Origin: CAYLNL01 sp964385175
GTDB lineage: Bacteria; Bacteroidota; Bacteroidia; Flavobacteriales; Flavobacteriaceae
DNA: 64,000 nucleotides
Assembly: GCA_964385175.1 (NCBI GenBank)
Contig: CAYLNL010000004.1
Coordinates: 62,001-126,000, forward strand
Direction of reading: 5' to 3'
Position numbers and translations under genes: made by a program. Within the stretch, counting starts at the first letter, position 1; every line of letters starts with the position of its first letter. Shown here piece after piece: positions 50,552 to 60,446 of the stretch. The notes under the pieces are model-generated. The model did not search any database, was not told where the DNA came from, and saw only the letters and a program-made list of their open reading frames with translations.

Positions 50552-53500
50552 TTAAACCCCCTCTAACCATTTCCGTGCATTCACAAAAGCCTCCAGCCAG
50601 GGCGAAACCTCATCCCTTCGGTTAGCAGGATAATACGCCCAGTTCCAGGGAAATAAAGAACGCTCAAAATGAGGCATACTCACCAGGTGCCTTCCATCCG
50701 CAGAAACCAGCATCGCCGCATTATAATCAGACCCGTTAGGGTTAGCCGGGTACCCCTCATACCCATACGTAGCCACGATATGATAACGAGAAGCCGCCAA
50801 CGGCAAAATAAACTTTCCTTCCCCGTGAGCCGCCCATATTCCCAAACGCGCGCCTGCGAGCGAACCTAACATCACAGACCGGTTAGGTTGAATAGTTACA
50901 CTGGTAAAAACACACTCAAATTTCCCCGAAGCATTGTGCCCTACCGTAGGTTTTTCCCTTGAATAGGCGCCCGAAAAATGTTCAGGATAAAGTAACCCTA
51001 ATTCCATAAACAACTGGCATCCATTACAAATACCTACTGAAAGCGTATCGGGGCGCTTAAAAAAGCCTTCCAACGCAAGCCGGGCCTTCTCATTATACCG
51101 GAAAACTCCTGCCCAGCCTTTTGCAGACCCCAACACATCACTGTTAGAAAACCCGCCCACAGCTCCGATAAATCGTATATCCTCTAATGTTTCCCGCCCG
51201 CTCACCAAATCGGTAGTATGCACATCCTTCACCTCAAAGCCCGCCATATAAAGTGCATTCGCCATCTCCCGTTCCGAGTTACTTCCCTTCTCCCGCAGAA
51301 CCGCCGCTTTGGGTTTAGATACCGAACCCTTGCGCACAGGGCGAAACCCTGTAAACATGGCAGGGAAACTATATTCAAGTGGCTGGTTTTCATAGGCAAC
51401 CAACCGCTCGCTTGCCTTCTCTAACCCAGTTTGCTGCGCGTCTAACAAAAAAGAAGTCCGGTACCAGGCAGCCCTCCAGTGTGGAATACCCAATTCTAAA
51501 ACATCTTTCCCATTCCGAATATGCAAAACACCCTCCAGTAAAACCTTTCCAATGCGCTGAAAGGCGATTGAACGCTCCCGGAGCATCTCCTCCACCGACT
51601 CGTCTATAGCCTGGAAGACAATACCGGCATTTTCGGCGAACAAAACCTTACATGTATCTGCCTCTCCCAAACCACTTATATCCACATCTGCCCCCAAATC
51701 CCTGTCTGCAAAACACATCTCCAATAAAGTAGTAACCAACCCCCCGTTAGAAACATCGTGCCCCGCCAAGATTTTATCTTCTCGGATAAGCTCTTGCATT
51801 ACTTGAAATACCCTTTTAAAAAACCCGGCATCAACAATCGTAGGAGCCTCCGTACCAATAGCATTAAGAACCTGCCCGAAGGAAGAGCCTCCTAGTTTAT
51901 AAGAATCCTGCGAAAGATTAATGTAATAAATAGCCCCTCCCTTCTTTTGAAAAACAGGTTCTACCACTCGTGTAATATCAATGCAGTTACCCACTGCCGA
52001 AATAATAACCGTTCCCGGCGCCGGCACCTCTTCATCTGCATATTTCTGCTTCATGGAAAGAGAATCCTTGCCGGTGGGAATATTAATGCCCAGTTCTATA
52101 GCAAAATCAGAACACGCCTTAACCGCGCGGTAAAGCCGGGCATCTTCCCCCTTGGTTTTACAAGCCCACATCCAGTTAGCCGAAAGCGAAACATTTTCTA
52201 ACCCATCTTTCAATGGCGCCCACACCAAATTCGTTAAAGCCTCCGCAATGCTGTTCCTGCTCCCTGCCACCGGGTCTATGAGACCACTCACCGGCGAATG
52301 CCCTATAGAAGTAGCAATGCCTTCTTTTCCTTCATAATCTAATGCTATAACCCCTACATTATTTAAAGGCAGTTGCAAAGCCCCTGCGCAAGGCTGTTTC
52401 ACTACACGTCCGCCCACACATCTATCTACCTTATTAGTAAGCCAGTCTTTACAAGCCACCGCCTCTAACTGTAGCACCTGTTCCAAATAACGCTCCACCT
52501 CTCCGGGTTGATAGGAGAGAGGTTCAAAAGTATGCTCTACAGTTCTATCGGCAATAGCCGTTTTAGGCGCTTTGCCAAAAAGCGCTTCCAAAGGAAGATC
52601 TAAAGGCGTTTCTCCTTTTTTAACAGAAGTACAGGTAAGTTGGCAGTCGCCCGTTATTTCTCCTACTTCATACAAAGGCGCTCGCTCCCGTTCTGCAATG
52701 CGCTGTATCATAGAAACGTGTGCTTGAGAAATAACCAACCCCATCCGTTCCTGCGACTCATTCCCTAAAAGTTCTTTAGCTGATAGCGTAGGGTCTCCCA
52801 CCGGGAGCGCATCCATATTCACCACCGCACCCACGCCAGCCACTAACTCCGAAATACAGTTTAAGTGCCCGCCAGCCCCGTGATCGTGAATAGAAATAAC
52901 CGGGTTTTCATCGGCTTCCACCAGGCTGCGAATAACATTTGTAACCCGTTTTTGCATCTCCGGGTTAGAACGTTGAATGGCATTTAACTCAATCCCTGCT
53001 TCATACGCCCCTGTATCTGTAGAAGAAACCGCCGCTCCGCCCATTCCAATACGATAATTATCGCCTCCCATAATAACCAGCCGGTCGCCGGGCTTAGGTA
53101 TTCCTTTCAGAGCCTCGCTTTTTTTGGTATAGCCAACTCCCCCGGCAAGCATCACCACCTTGTCATACCCCCATTTTTGCACTCCTTCTACATGTTCAAA
53201 TGTAAATACCGAGCCCGTAATGAGCGGTTGCCCAAACTTATTGCCAAAATCAGAAGCCCCGTTAGACGCCTTTATGAGAACATCCAGCGGGGTTTGATAG
53301 CGCCATGAACGTTCCACCAACCCCTTCTCCCACAGGCGCCCGCCCGCCAGGCGAGGGTAGCATGTCATATACACCGCTGTACCCGCCAGGGGTATAGCAC
53401 CTTTTCCACCCGCTAACCTATCGCGTATTTCCCCCCCCGCTACCTGTAGCCGCCCCATTAAAAGGCTCTACCGTAGTGGGAAAATTATGCGTTTCCGCCT

Positions 53501-54233
53501 TCAGGGAAATCACTGACTCCATTTCTGTAGCCTTGTACCAACTGGGCATATCTGGCCATTCAGGAGCCAACTGGGTTATAATGGGTCCCTGTATAAAAGC
53601 CACATTATCTTGGTAGGCAGAAATAATCGCTTTCGGGTGAACCCGTGAGGTTTTTTTGATGAGTTCAAAAAGCGAATGGGGCATTTTTTCCCCATCAATA
53701 GTAAACGTTCCGTTAAAAATTTTATGACGGCAGTGTTCTGAGTTTACCTGCGAAAAACCAAAAACCTCTGTATCCGTTAAATTCCTACCCATTTTTTTCG
53801 CCACTTCTTCCAAGTAGTGTATCTCTTCTTCGCTAAGCGCCAACCCTTCCTGCAAGTTATAGGCTGCTATAGCTGTTACCTGCATCACAGGTTGCGGTTC
53901 CATATCACTTACAAACATGGCGGCATCAATATCCTTATATTTTTGAAAAAGCATCCCGTCAAAATCTGTAAAAGCTGCCGAGACTGCCTGCAGCTCTTCT
54001 ATCCTCAGAACTCCCACAACCCCCATATTTTGAGCAATTTCTACTGCATTGGTACTCCAGGGACTTATCATAGACGCCCGGGGGCCGATAAAATAACCAG
54101 GAAGAGAGGTTTCTGCAAGCGGCGGCGCATTTCCAAACAACCACTGAAGTTTAGCCGTATCATCCTTAGAAAGGGAGTGGGATAACTGAACTGCAAAAAT
54201 TTTTTTTTCGGGATTTCCAAAGAAAACAATCAT
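50552..54233 (-). pseudogene. purL: FGAM synthase PurL, interrupted by a frameshift
   Basis: PurL makes formylglycinamidine ribonucleotide in purine synthesis. Two adjoining frames encode one protein of about 1,220 residues: N-terminal part from ATG 54233 to 53418, ending in KAETHNFPTTVEPFNGAATG, and the rest (50552..53458), containing GEIRDR, the ATPase-like domain and the glutaminase Cys in GICNGCQL. The frame changes within an 8-G run (53431-53438); with seven Gs the text would read SGGEIRDR, as expected. It is thus a one-base insertion in a homopolymer: a true mutation or a sequence error. Promoter -7 box lies at 54259..54266. Confidence 0.88.
53431..53438. other. Eight-base homopolymer causing the purL frameshift
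   Basis: A run of eight C on the plus strand (eight G in purL). Removing one base restores a continuous reading frame with the conserved residues on both sides. Confidence 0.85.
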
Positions 54234-54258
54234 AGTAGAAAGCGATTTATCGGGCGAA

Positions 54259-54266
54259 CAAATATA
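54259..54266 (-). promoter_or_regulatory. -7 box of the purL promoter
   Basis: Plus-strand caaatata, minus-strand TATATTTG, 25 bp before the purL start. No matching TTG element was seen at the usual distance. Confidence 0.45.
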
Positions 54267-54495
54267 ACGCAAACAAGAGAATAATGGGCGGCTTTTTAAA
54301 CGGCGGTTTAATTGATATAATTAGTGACAGAATAAGCACAGAGCGGTATTTAAAATCAATTAAAACGCGCTTTAGTCTATAGATACATATAAATTTTCAA
54401 CAGGCTTTAGCCGAAACCGGGATAGTATAGTGGTTTGAAAATTATGAGTATGAATAATAACCAACCCACTTATAACCTCATCCATAGAGATATAC

Positions 54496-55869
54496 CTACA
54501 ACATCATCCCGAAAAACAAAAATAACAGAAAAGCCAATATGCTGGAGATAATAGCATAGGGAAGCTGGCTAAGGGCGTGTTGTACATTATTGCACTCTGT
54601 GCCTATGGCGGTAAGAACAGTGGCATCTGAGTAAAAACAGGCATGGGCTCCTAATGTACCGGCGCTTATTACCGCACCGAGAACCAGCCATATATTAGCG
54701 TCCAAAGCGGTAGCCAACGGTACTACCAGCGGAATAGCAATGGCATAAATACCCCAGGAAGAACCTGTAGCAAAAGCAATAACCCCCAGGGTGAGGAAAA
54801 TAATCGCCGCCAGGTATTCTTTCGGAACGGTTCCCTGCACACTTTCAATCACGTATTGCGTCATGCCCATTTCATCGCCCAGGTTTTTTAAAACATACGA
54901 CATCACTAAAATAAAAAGAGGAAAAATCATACTTTTAAAACCCTCCATCACCCCATCGAAAAGTTTGCTGTAGGGAAGTATTTTTATATACCAATAATAG
55001 CCCATGGTGAACAGCACGGCAAACCCCACGCCCTTTAGGGCGTCTATTCCAAAAGCGATGGTGCCGGCGATGAGCACCGCCAGGGGAATAAAAAAGTAGG
55101 CGGGTTTTGCCTTCTCTACATCTGCCTCTATGGTAGCCGATTGTTGTAGGGATTCTGAACCCGGCGGGATAACAACACCGGTTTCTTTGGCTCTTCTTTC
55201 GGCGGTTTTCATTCTGCCTATATTTGGAATCCACCCTATAATAACCCCCAACACCAACAACACGGCAAACCACGAATAAAAATTGAAGGGAATGGTCTGC
55301 ACAAAACCTATAAAGCCTTTTCCTTTCGCTACCACTCCCTCTTCTTCAATCAATTTGCCGATGTAAATAGACCAGGTGGAAATGGGAATGAGAACGCATA
55401 TCGGCGCAGAGGTGGAGTTGACGATATAGGCTAATTTTTCACGCGATACGTTAAATTGGTCTGTAATCTTCCGCATACTGGAACCTACCACCAGTGCATT
55501 CAGGTAATCATCTATAAAGATGATAACGCCCATGAGCCAGGTGCTGAGCAATGCGGTTTTTTCGTTTTTAATGTGCTTAGGCATATACCTGCCAAAGGCA
55601 AAGGCGCCCCCTGACTGGATAAGTAGGTGAATAATGGCGCCGTATAAACAGCAAACCATAATAACCCATACCACGCTTTCGTCTTGCAGGGTTTTGGTGA
55701 GCGAATCAATAAAATTACCGGGAAAATCTTTAAAACCCAGCATCAGGTAACCTACTACAGAACCTATGATAAGGGGCTCCACAGAACGCTTGGTAAGAAT
55801 AGCCATAACCACTACCACGAAGGGAGGCACTAAGGACCAGGCGCCAAAATGAGCTACCGTTTCTGTCAT
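54496..55869 (-). CDS. NhaC-family Na+/H+ antiporter
   Basis: A 457-residue antiporter with about 12 helices. Family signs are AWSLVPPFVVVVMAILTKRSVEPLIIGS, IIFIDDYLNALVVGSSMRKITD (membrane Asp pair), and GSSWGIYAIAIPLVVPLA with the following ACFYSDATVLT segment. It exchanges sodium for protons, or a substrate for sodium. It overlaps the gabD gene by 4 bp (ATGA), so it serves the GABA operon, perhaps importing GABA or maintaining sodium. Confidence 0.88.
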   Translation of the reverse strand: MTETVAHFGAWSLVPPFVVVVMAILTKRSVEPLIIGSVVGYLMLGFKDFPGNFIDSLTKTLQDESVVWVIMVCCLYGAIIHLLIQSGGAFAFGRYMPKHIKNEKTALLSTWLMGVIIFIDDYLNALVVGSSMRKITDQFNVSREKLAYIVNSTSAPICVLIPISTWSIYIGKLIEEEGVVAKGKGFIGFVQTIPFNFYSWFAVLLVLGVIIGWIPNIGRMKTAERRAKETGVVIPPGSESLQQSATIEADVEKAKPAYFFIPLAVLIAGTIAFGIDALKGVGFAVLFTMGYYWYIKILPYSKLFDGVMEGFKSMIFPLFILVMSYVLKNLGDEMGMTQYVIESVQGTVPKEYLAAIIFLTLGVIAFATGSSWGIYAIAIPLVVPLATALDANIWLVLGAVISAGTLGAHACFYSDATVLTAIGTECNNVQHALSQLPYAIISSILAFLLFLFFGMML

Positions 55870-57293
55870 AACCCGCCGATGCTGATTAATTTTTTCTCCA
55901 TATATTCAAAAATACCGGCGGGGCCCAATTCGCTGCCAATGCCGCTTTGCTTCCAGCCGCCAAAAGGCGCTTCGGTGGCGTGCGCTGCCCATTCGTTAAT
56001 ACCCACAATACCAAACTCCAGCGCTTCCGCCACCAGGGTAGCGGTTTTCAGGTGGTTGGTAAACAGGTATGCCACCAGGCCATACTCGGTTTGATTTGCT
56101 AACGCAAGAGCTTCTTCTGTTGTGGAAAAAGAAAGCATGGGAACTACGGGGCCAAAAATTTCATTCGTAAAGGTAACGTGAGAAGAGTTTATCTTTTTCA
56201 GCACGGTAGGTGTATAAAAAAAGCCTTTTTGAGAAGGAATACTTCCGCCGGTTACCAATTCTGCTCCGTGGGCTAGATCGTGGGTAACCAATTCCGCCAC
56301 GTAATCGCGCTGCTTCCGGTTGATGAGAGGCCCCACCTGGGTAGCAGGGTCTAAGCCGTTTCCCACGCTGAGTTTTTCCACGTGACCGGAAAATTCACTC
56401 ACAAAGCGGTCGTAAATGGCTTCGTGGATGATGAATCGCTGGGGCGAAACACACACCTGCCCGCAGTTCCGGAATTTGGCGCGGGCGGCTTCCGCCGCTA
56501 TTTTCACCGGGTCTGCATCGGGAAATACAATCAAAGGGGCGTTCCCGCCCAATTCCAGCGACAATTTGGTATTTGTAAGCGAGGCTTTGTCCATGAGCAG
56601 TTTTCCCACGCGCGTACTGCCCACGAAATGGATTTTTCGAACCCGCTCGTCTTTCAAAAAACAATCGGCTATGGAAGCCGCATCGCCATTTATCAAATTT
56701 ACAGCGCCTTTAGGGAAGCCTGCTTTTTCGAGGAATTGGGTCAACAGCACGGCGGAAATAGGCGTAAACTCCGAAGGTTTTGCAATTATGGTACAGCCCG
56801 CCGCCAGGGCTGCCGCCCATGCCCTGCCTAAATTCCATACAGGGAAGTTCCAGGCGGTAATAATGCCTACCACGCCTATGGGTTGCCAGATGACGGACAT
56901 GCGCTTGTCGTTGCGGGAAGCAGGAATCACCTGCCCGTAGGTACGTTTGGCTTCTTCGGCGAACCATTCAAACAAATCGGCGGCTACCAGCCATTCGCCT
57001 TTGGCTTCCACCAGGGGCTTCCCGCTCTCCTGCGTGGTGGCGCGGGCGCACTCGTCTGCCTGTGCGCGCATGAGGGCAGCCGCGTTTTTCAACAGTTTAG
57101 AACGTTCAAACGGGTTGGTCTTGCGCCAACCGGCAAAGGCGTGGTGAGCGGCTTCCACGGCTTGCGCTGCATCGTTCTCATTCCCGTAAGCGATAACGCC
57201 GATTTCTTCTTCGGTGGCGGGGTTTACCACCGGCAGGGTACCGCCGTTATGTGCCGGTTTCCATTCCCCGCCGCTGTACAAAAGGTAGTGCAT
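55866..57293 (-). CDS. gabD: Succinate-semialdehyde-type NAD(P)-dependent aldehyde dehydrogenase
   Basis: A 475-residue ALDH. Start is the ATG at 57293 (MHYLLYSGGEW); a longer frame upstream lies within the gabT gene. The catalytic Cys is in FRNCGQVCVSPQRF, the general-base Glu in LELGGNAP, and the cofactor-binding Gly in FVGSTRVGK. Turns succinate semialdehyde into succinate. It follows gabT by 8 bp and overlaps nhaC, which fits the GABA shunt. A second paralogue lies at 60447..61922. Substrate choice is inferred from context. Confidence 0.85.
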   Translation of the reverse strand: MHYLLYSGGEWKPAHNGGTLPVVNPATEEEIGVIAYGNENDAAQAVEAAHHAFAGWRKTNPFERSKLLKNAAALMRAQADECARATTQESGKPLVEAKGEWLVAADLFEWFAEEAKRTYGQVIPASRNDKRMSVIWQPIGVVGIITAWNFPVWNLGRAWAAALAAGCTIIAKPSEFTPISAVLLTQFLEKAGFPKGAVNLINGDAASIADCFLKDERVRKIHFVGSTRVGKLLMDKASLTNTKLSLELGGNAPLIVFPDADPVKIAAEAARAKFRNCGQVCVSPQRFIIHEAIYDRFVSEFSGHVEKLSVGNGLDPATQVGPLINRKQRDYVAELVTHDLAHGAELVTGGSIPSQKGFFYTPTVLKKINSSHVTFTNEIFGPVVPMLSFSTTEEALALANQTEYGLVAYLFTNHLKTATLVAEALEFGIVGINEWAAHATEAPFGGWKQSGIGSELGPAGIFEYMEKKLISIGGL

Positions 57294-57301
57294 GAGCTCT
57301 T

Positions 57302-58636
57302 TTATTTTGAAAGTTCGGCTATGGTTTCTTCGAGAATATCCAATCCTTTTTGAAGTTGCTCGTCGGGAATCACTAACGGGCACAATACGCGGATGCAGTT
57401 TCCGTAGCTCCCGGCGCTGATAAGGATAAGTCCTTTTTCTTCGCAACGGTTCACAATGGCGTTGGTGAGTTCCGGGTTGGGTTTCCAGGCATCGCCCCCG
57501 TGTACTAATTCCATGGCGAGCATGGCGCCGAGCCCCCGCACGTTGCCGATAACGGGGTAATTAGCTTTCATGCGCTCAAAACGGCTTCGGATTACCTCGC
57601 CTACTTTCCTGCCCAACGCATTGATGTTGATGGTTTTCATGTAATCGAGCGTAGCGATGGCAGCGGCAGCGCATACCGGGTTTCCAAGATAAGTACCGCC
57701 GATGGTGCCGGGCTGGGCGGCGTCCATAATGCCTGCCCTGCCGATAACGCAACCGATGGGCATGCCCGAGCCCATGGACTTAGCCCAGGTGGAAATATCG
57801 GGAGTAATGCCATAGTGTTCGTAGGCTGCCCAGGCGCCCGTGCGCCCGAAGCCGCTTTGCACTTCGTCTATAATTAAGAGAATACCATGCTGGTCGCACA
57901 CCTCTTTAAGGGCGTGGAGATAGCGCGGGGGCATCACGGTAAAGCCGCCTTCGCCCTGCACTAATTCCACGATTACGGCTGCAATATGGGTGGGTGGCAC
58001 GTACTGGTAGAAAAAATCGTGCAGTTTTTGAATTTGTAAATCGATGTACGCCTCTTCGGAGAGTCCTTTGCCGTAGCGGAAATGGTAGGGGTATTCCAAC
58101 CGATAGACTTCCGGGGCGAAGGGCCCGCAGTCGGTCTTGTTTTTAGATTTGGCGGTAAGGGACATGGCCATGAGGCTCCTGCCATGAAAAGCGCCGGTGA
58201 AGCAGAGGATGCCGGGGCGCTTGGTAGCCATGCGGGCTATTTTGATGGCATTTTCCACCGCTTCGGCACCGGAATTGGTGAGCATTACCTTGGTTTCTTT
58301 CCCGTGGGGGAAGAGTTCAACCAATTTCTCGGCAAGCGTAAGGTAGGTTTCGTACATGGACACGTTGAAACAACTGTGGATAAGTGTCGCCGCCTGCTCC
58401 TGGATGGCTTTTACCACGGGCTCGGGGCAATGACCGGCGTTGAGTACGCCAATGCCGCCGGCAAAATCTATGAGCTCGCGTCCGTCTGCATCCCATATCG
58501 TGGCGCCGCGGGCGCGCACTGCCGTGGACGGGTTGAAGATGCCAAGCGCATTGGGAACTACTTTTTTGCGACGGGCAAGGAGTTCCTGGGCTTTTTGGAA
58601 GGTTTTTGGGGTTGGGGAAATTGTTTTTGTTGTCAT
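57302..58636 (-). CDS. gabT: 4-aminobutyrate aminotransferase
   Basis: A 444-residue class III PLP aminotransferase. Blocks seen are NSGAEAVENAIKIAR, GRSLMAMSLTAK, LLIIDEVQSGFGRTG, and the PLP lysine in TWAKSMGSGMPIG. It transfers the amino group of GABA to 2-oxoglutarate, giving succinate semialdehyde, the substrate of the next enzyme. Length normal. Followed by gabD at 8 bp. Related ornithine aminotransferases have a similar motif set; the gabD neighbour supports GabT. Confidence 0.9.
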   Translation of the reverse strand: MTTKTISPTPKTFQKAQELLARRKKVVPNALGIFNPSTAVRARGATIWDADGRELIDFAGGIGVLNAGHCPEPVVKAIQEQAATLIHSCFNVSMYETYLTLAEKLVELFPHGKETKVMLTNSGAEAVENAIKIARMATKRPGILCFTGAFHGRSLMAMSLTAKSKNKTDCGPFAPEVYRLEYPYHFRYGKGLSEEAYIDLQIQKLHDFFYQYVPPTHIAAVIVELVQGEGGFTVMPPRYLHALKEVCDQHGILLIIDEVQSGFGRTGAWAAYEHYGITPDISTWAKSMGSGMPIGCVIGRAGIMDAAQPGTIGGTYLGNPVCAAAAIATLDYMKTININALGRKVGEVIRSRFERMKANYPVIGNVRGLGAMLAMELVHGGDAWKPNPELTNAIVNRCEEKGLILISAGSYGNCIRVLCPLVIPDEQLQKGLDILEETIAELSK

Positions 58637-58722
58637 ATATGTTTTACTCTTAAAAAATAGGCATTACCGGTTCAAATGAGGGTTTACTGCACAACGTCTC
58701 AACTTTACGCAAATCTTCCACC

Positions 58723-58749
58723 GAAGTCGGGAGAGTTCGGTGAGCGGGG
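58723..58749. repeat. Direct repeat, left side of the PIN module
   Basis: 27 bp with 25 matches to 59564..59590 (gaag-t-cgggaga-g-ttcggtgagcgggg here). The two copies bracket the PIN toxin-antitoxin genes. Confidence 0.65.
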
Positions 58750-58790
58750 AAGGCTTGTGCAACAGTTATCCATGTTAGCGAGAGTGCTTC

Positions 58791-58946
58791 TTATTTATTT
58801 TTTCCTTCAGCTAAAAGTTTATCCAAATATGCTCTCTCTTGTTCATACGTCATATTCTTGATTTCTTCGCTTATTTTGTCGCGGATTTCGCGCATTACTT
58901 TGATTGCGTCAAATTTTTTTTCCTTTTTTTTATTCTTCGTTACCAT
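58791..58946 (-). CDS. Small antitoxin-like partner of the PIN protein
   Basis: A 51-residue protein: MVTKNKKKEKK, then KVMREIRDKISEEIKNMTYEQERAYLDKLLAEG. Charged and helical, with a REIRDKISEEIKNMTYEQ helix of a type I associate with partners of PIN toxins in Bacteroidota. It starts at the ATG 58946, overlapping the end of the PIN gene by 17 bp, and stops at 58791. The antitoxin follows the toxin, the reverse of the most common order. Confidence 0.6.
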   Translation of the reverse strand: MVTKNKKKEKKFDAIKVMREIRDKISEEIKNMTYEQERAYLDKLLAEGKNK

Positions 58947-59397
58947 ATTTCATAATTTCTTTTGGGGTTCTAATTTCTATCATATTGTGTCCCATTTGAT
59001 AGTTAATTCCGTTATATCCTCTTATCCTGTCAAGGTTAACAATATGTTTATAGTTCCAACTTACTAAAACGTCTGCTTTGTTTAAAGTCGCCATAGCAAT
59101 ATGTTGGCAATCAGCTTTACTTGTCTTCCCAACTACTTTTGCTTCAATATATTTGTCGGCAAGTTCGGTAGCTTCGCGTGTGAGTTTTACCAACTCCTTA
59201 TTGCTTTCATCAATATCTTTTAGTAATTGTTTTACAAATTCAGGTGCTCTCAAAAGTTCGGCTTCCAACAAATCTGACACAATTATTTTTATTTCTCCGT
59301 TTTTTACTCTGTTAAAAAACGGGACTGTGTCTGCCGAAAACTCTTCGTCGAAATATCCTCCTACAACTGATGTGTCTATGTAAATTCTTTGCTTCAC
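58930..59397 (-). CDS. PIN-domain toxin (VapC-like RNase)
   Basis: A 155-residue PIN protein: first Asp in YIDTSVVGGYFD, acidic residues in the ADKYIEAKV and SKADCQHIAMATLNKADVLVSWN segments (DCQH-type second acidic centre), and a KHIVNLDRI ending. These form the metal-binding acid cluster of PIN nucleases, which cut RNA. It forms a pair with the 51-residue protein that overlaps its 3' end. Placed between gabT and the lipoprotein gene. Confidence 0.82.
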   Translation of the reverse strand: MKQRIYIDTSVVGGYFDEEFSADTVPFFNRVKNGEIKIIVSDLLEAELLRAPEFVKQLLKDIDESNKELVKLTREATELADKYIEAKVVGKTSKADCQHIAMATLNKADVLVSWNYKHIVNLDRIRGYNGINYQMGHNMIEIRTPKEIMKYGNEE

Positions 59398-59417
59398 TTT
59401 TGTTCACTTGTTGCTTT

Positions 59418-59447
59418 CAAATTTACAAAATTTTTCTTCTGTTTCAA
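59418..59447 (-). promoter_or_regulatory. Promoter of the PIN module
   Basis: Minus-strand -7 box TAAATTTG (plus caaattta, 59418-59425), 19-nt spacer, TTG element (plus caa at 59445-59447). The PIN start codon is 21 nt downstream. Confidence 0.65.
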
Positions 59448-59563
59448 TGAGCAATAGTGAAGCCGGTTCCTGAGTTATATTTACTCAGTCCAATCCACGA
59501 TTATCAAGCAATACTACAAAAAAACAACCAGCCCATGAAGAAATCTCCACGGGTTTTTCTTCT

Positions 59564-59590
59564 GAAGCCGGGAGATTTCGGTGAGCGGGG
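59564..59590. repeat. Direct repeat, right side of the PIN module
   Basis: Second copy of the 27-bp repeat (25 of 27 positions equal). The bases after it read toward an ATG-like start with codons similar to the first few of gabT, so it may be a remnant of a copied gabT upstream region. Confidence 0.6.
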
Positions 59591-59629
59591 GGCCTGGATG
59601 GTGAGGATAGGGTTTTTGTCATCATATTT

Positions 59630-60433
59630 TTAGGTTGAATAGTCTTCTTTTTTAATCAATTGCCAGGTATCATTATCTCTCTTAAAGGTAAATTTCAGGT
59701 AAATTCCAGTCCCGATACCCCTGTAGAAAATAAGGCGGTAATTTGTGTTAAAGGTATCTACATCAAGGACAATTAGGTTTTCTAAGTCTTGAATTAGGTT
59801 ACTATGTTTCCAATCGCGGCGCTTTAGGGAGTCGAAAACGGTTTGATAATCGTTTCGGGTATCTAAATAATAATTGGGAAGGGGGAAATAAATATGGTTT
59901 ACCTGAAAAGCCGGGTCGGATGAAAATTCCTGTAAAAAACGGATAAATTCAATATCGGGCGCCTGGTCAATGGAGTTGGTAGTTAGGCGGGTACATTTCC
60001 AAGCTTCCCCACTTTTAGTGAAATGACAGGCGGTTGCTTTTTTTGAGGCAAAACTAAGGATGCTCACAACGAGTTCAGATTTTGCGATGTCTTTTTCGTA
60101 GTACGTGAGGGTGTCGCATTGCAGTATGGGCATATACCCGTCGGGGTAAGGAACCGAAAGGTACTTCCAGTTGGCGGCGGTTGTTATTTCCTCATTATTT
60201 ACTTGTACGGGGAAATTGACGTGCGCAAGCTGGTAATCTTTATCCTGGATGAAACGCTCGAAAAAATCCATAAACATAACGGGATGGCTTATCTCTTTGC
60301 CAGTTTGAGCCATTCTCTCTACGGTGTTGGCGTTTTCAAAGCTGGGTTTTTTCCTGCACGAAAAAACCAAAACAACCAAGATGGCAATAAGCAATCTAAC
60401 AACTAAAGGGGCTCTGTTTTGGCGGTAAATCAT
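59630..60433 (-). CDS. Lipoprotein, DUF4348-like
   Basis: A 267-residue lipoprotein: signal with lipobox VFSC (Cys26). Two repeated alpha/beta parts begin with FMDFFERFIQDKDYQLAHVNFPV and FIRFLQEFSSDPAFQVNHIYFPL, the pattern of DUF4348 proteins of Bacteroidota. Function unknown; it is 13 bp after the aldehyde dehydrogenase gene in the polyamine block. Confidence 0.7.
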   Translation of the reverse strand: MIYRQNRAPLVVRLLIAILVVLVFSCRKKPSFENANTVERMAQTGKEISHPVMFMDFFERFIQDKDYQLAHVNFPVQVNNEEITTAANWKYLSVPYPDGYMPILQCDTLTYYEKDIAKSELVVSILSFASKKATACHFTKSGEAWKCTRLTTNSIDQAPDIEFIRFLQEFSSDPAFQVNHIYFPLPNYYLDTRNDYQTVFDSLKRRDWKHSNLIQDLENLIVLDVDTFNTNYRLIFYRGIGTGIYLKFTFKRDNDTWQLIKKEDYST

Positions 60434-60446
60434 ATTACTTCAATGG

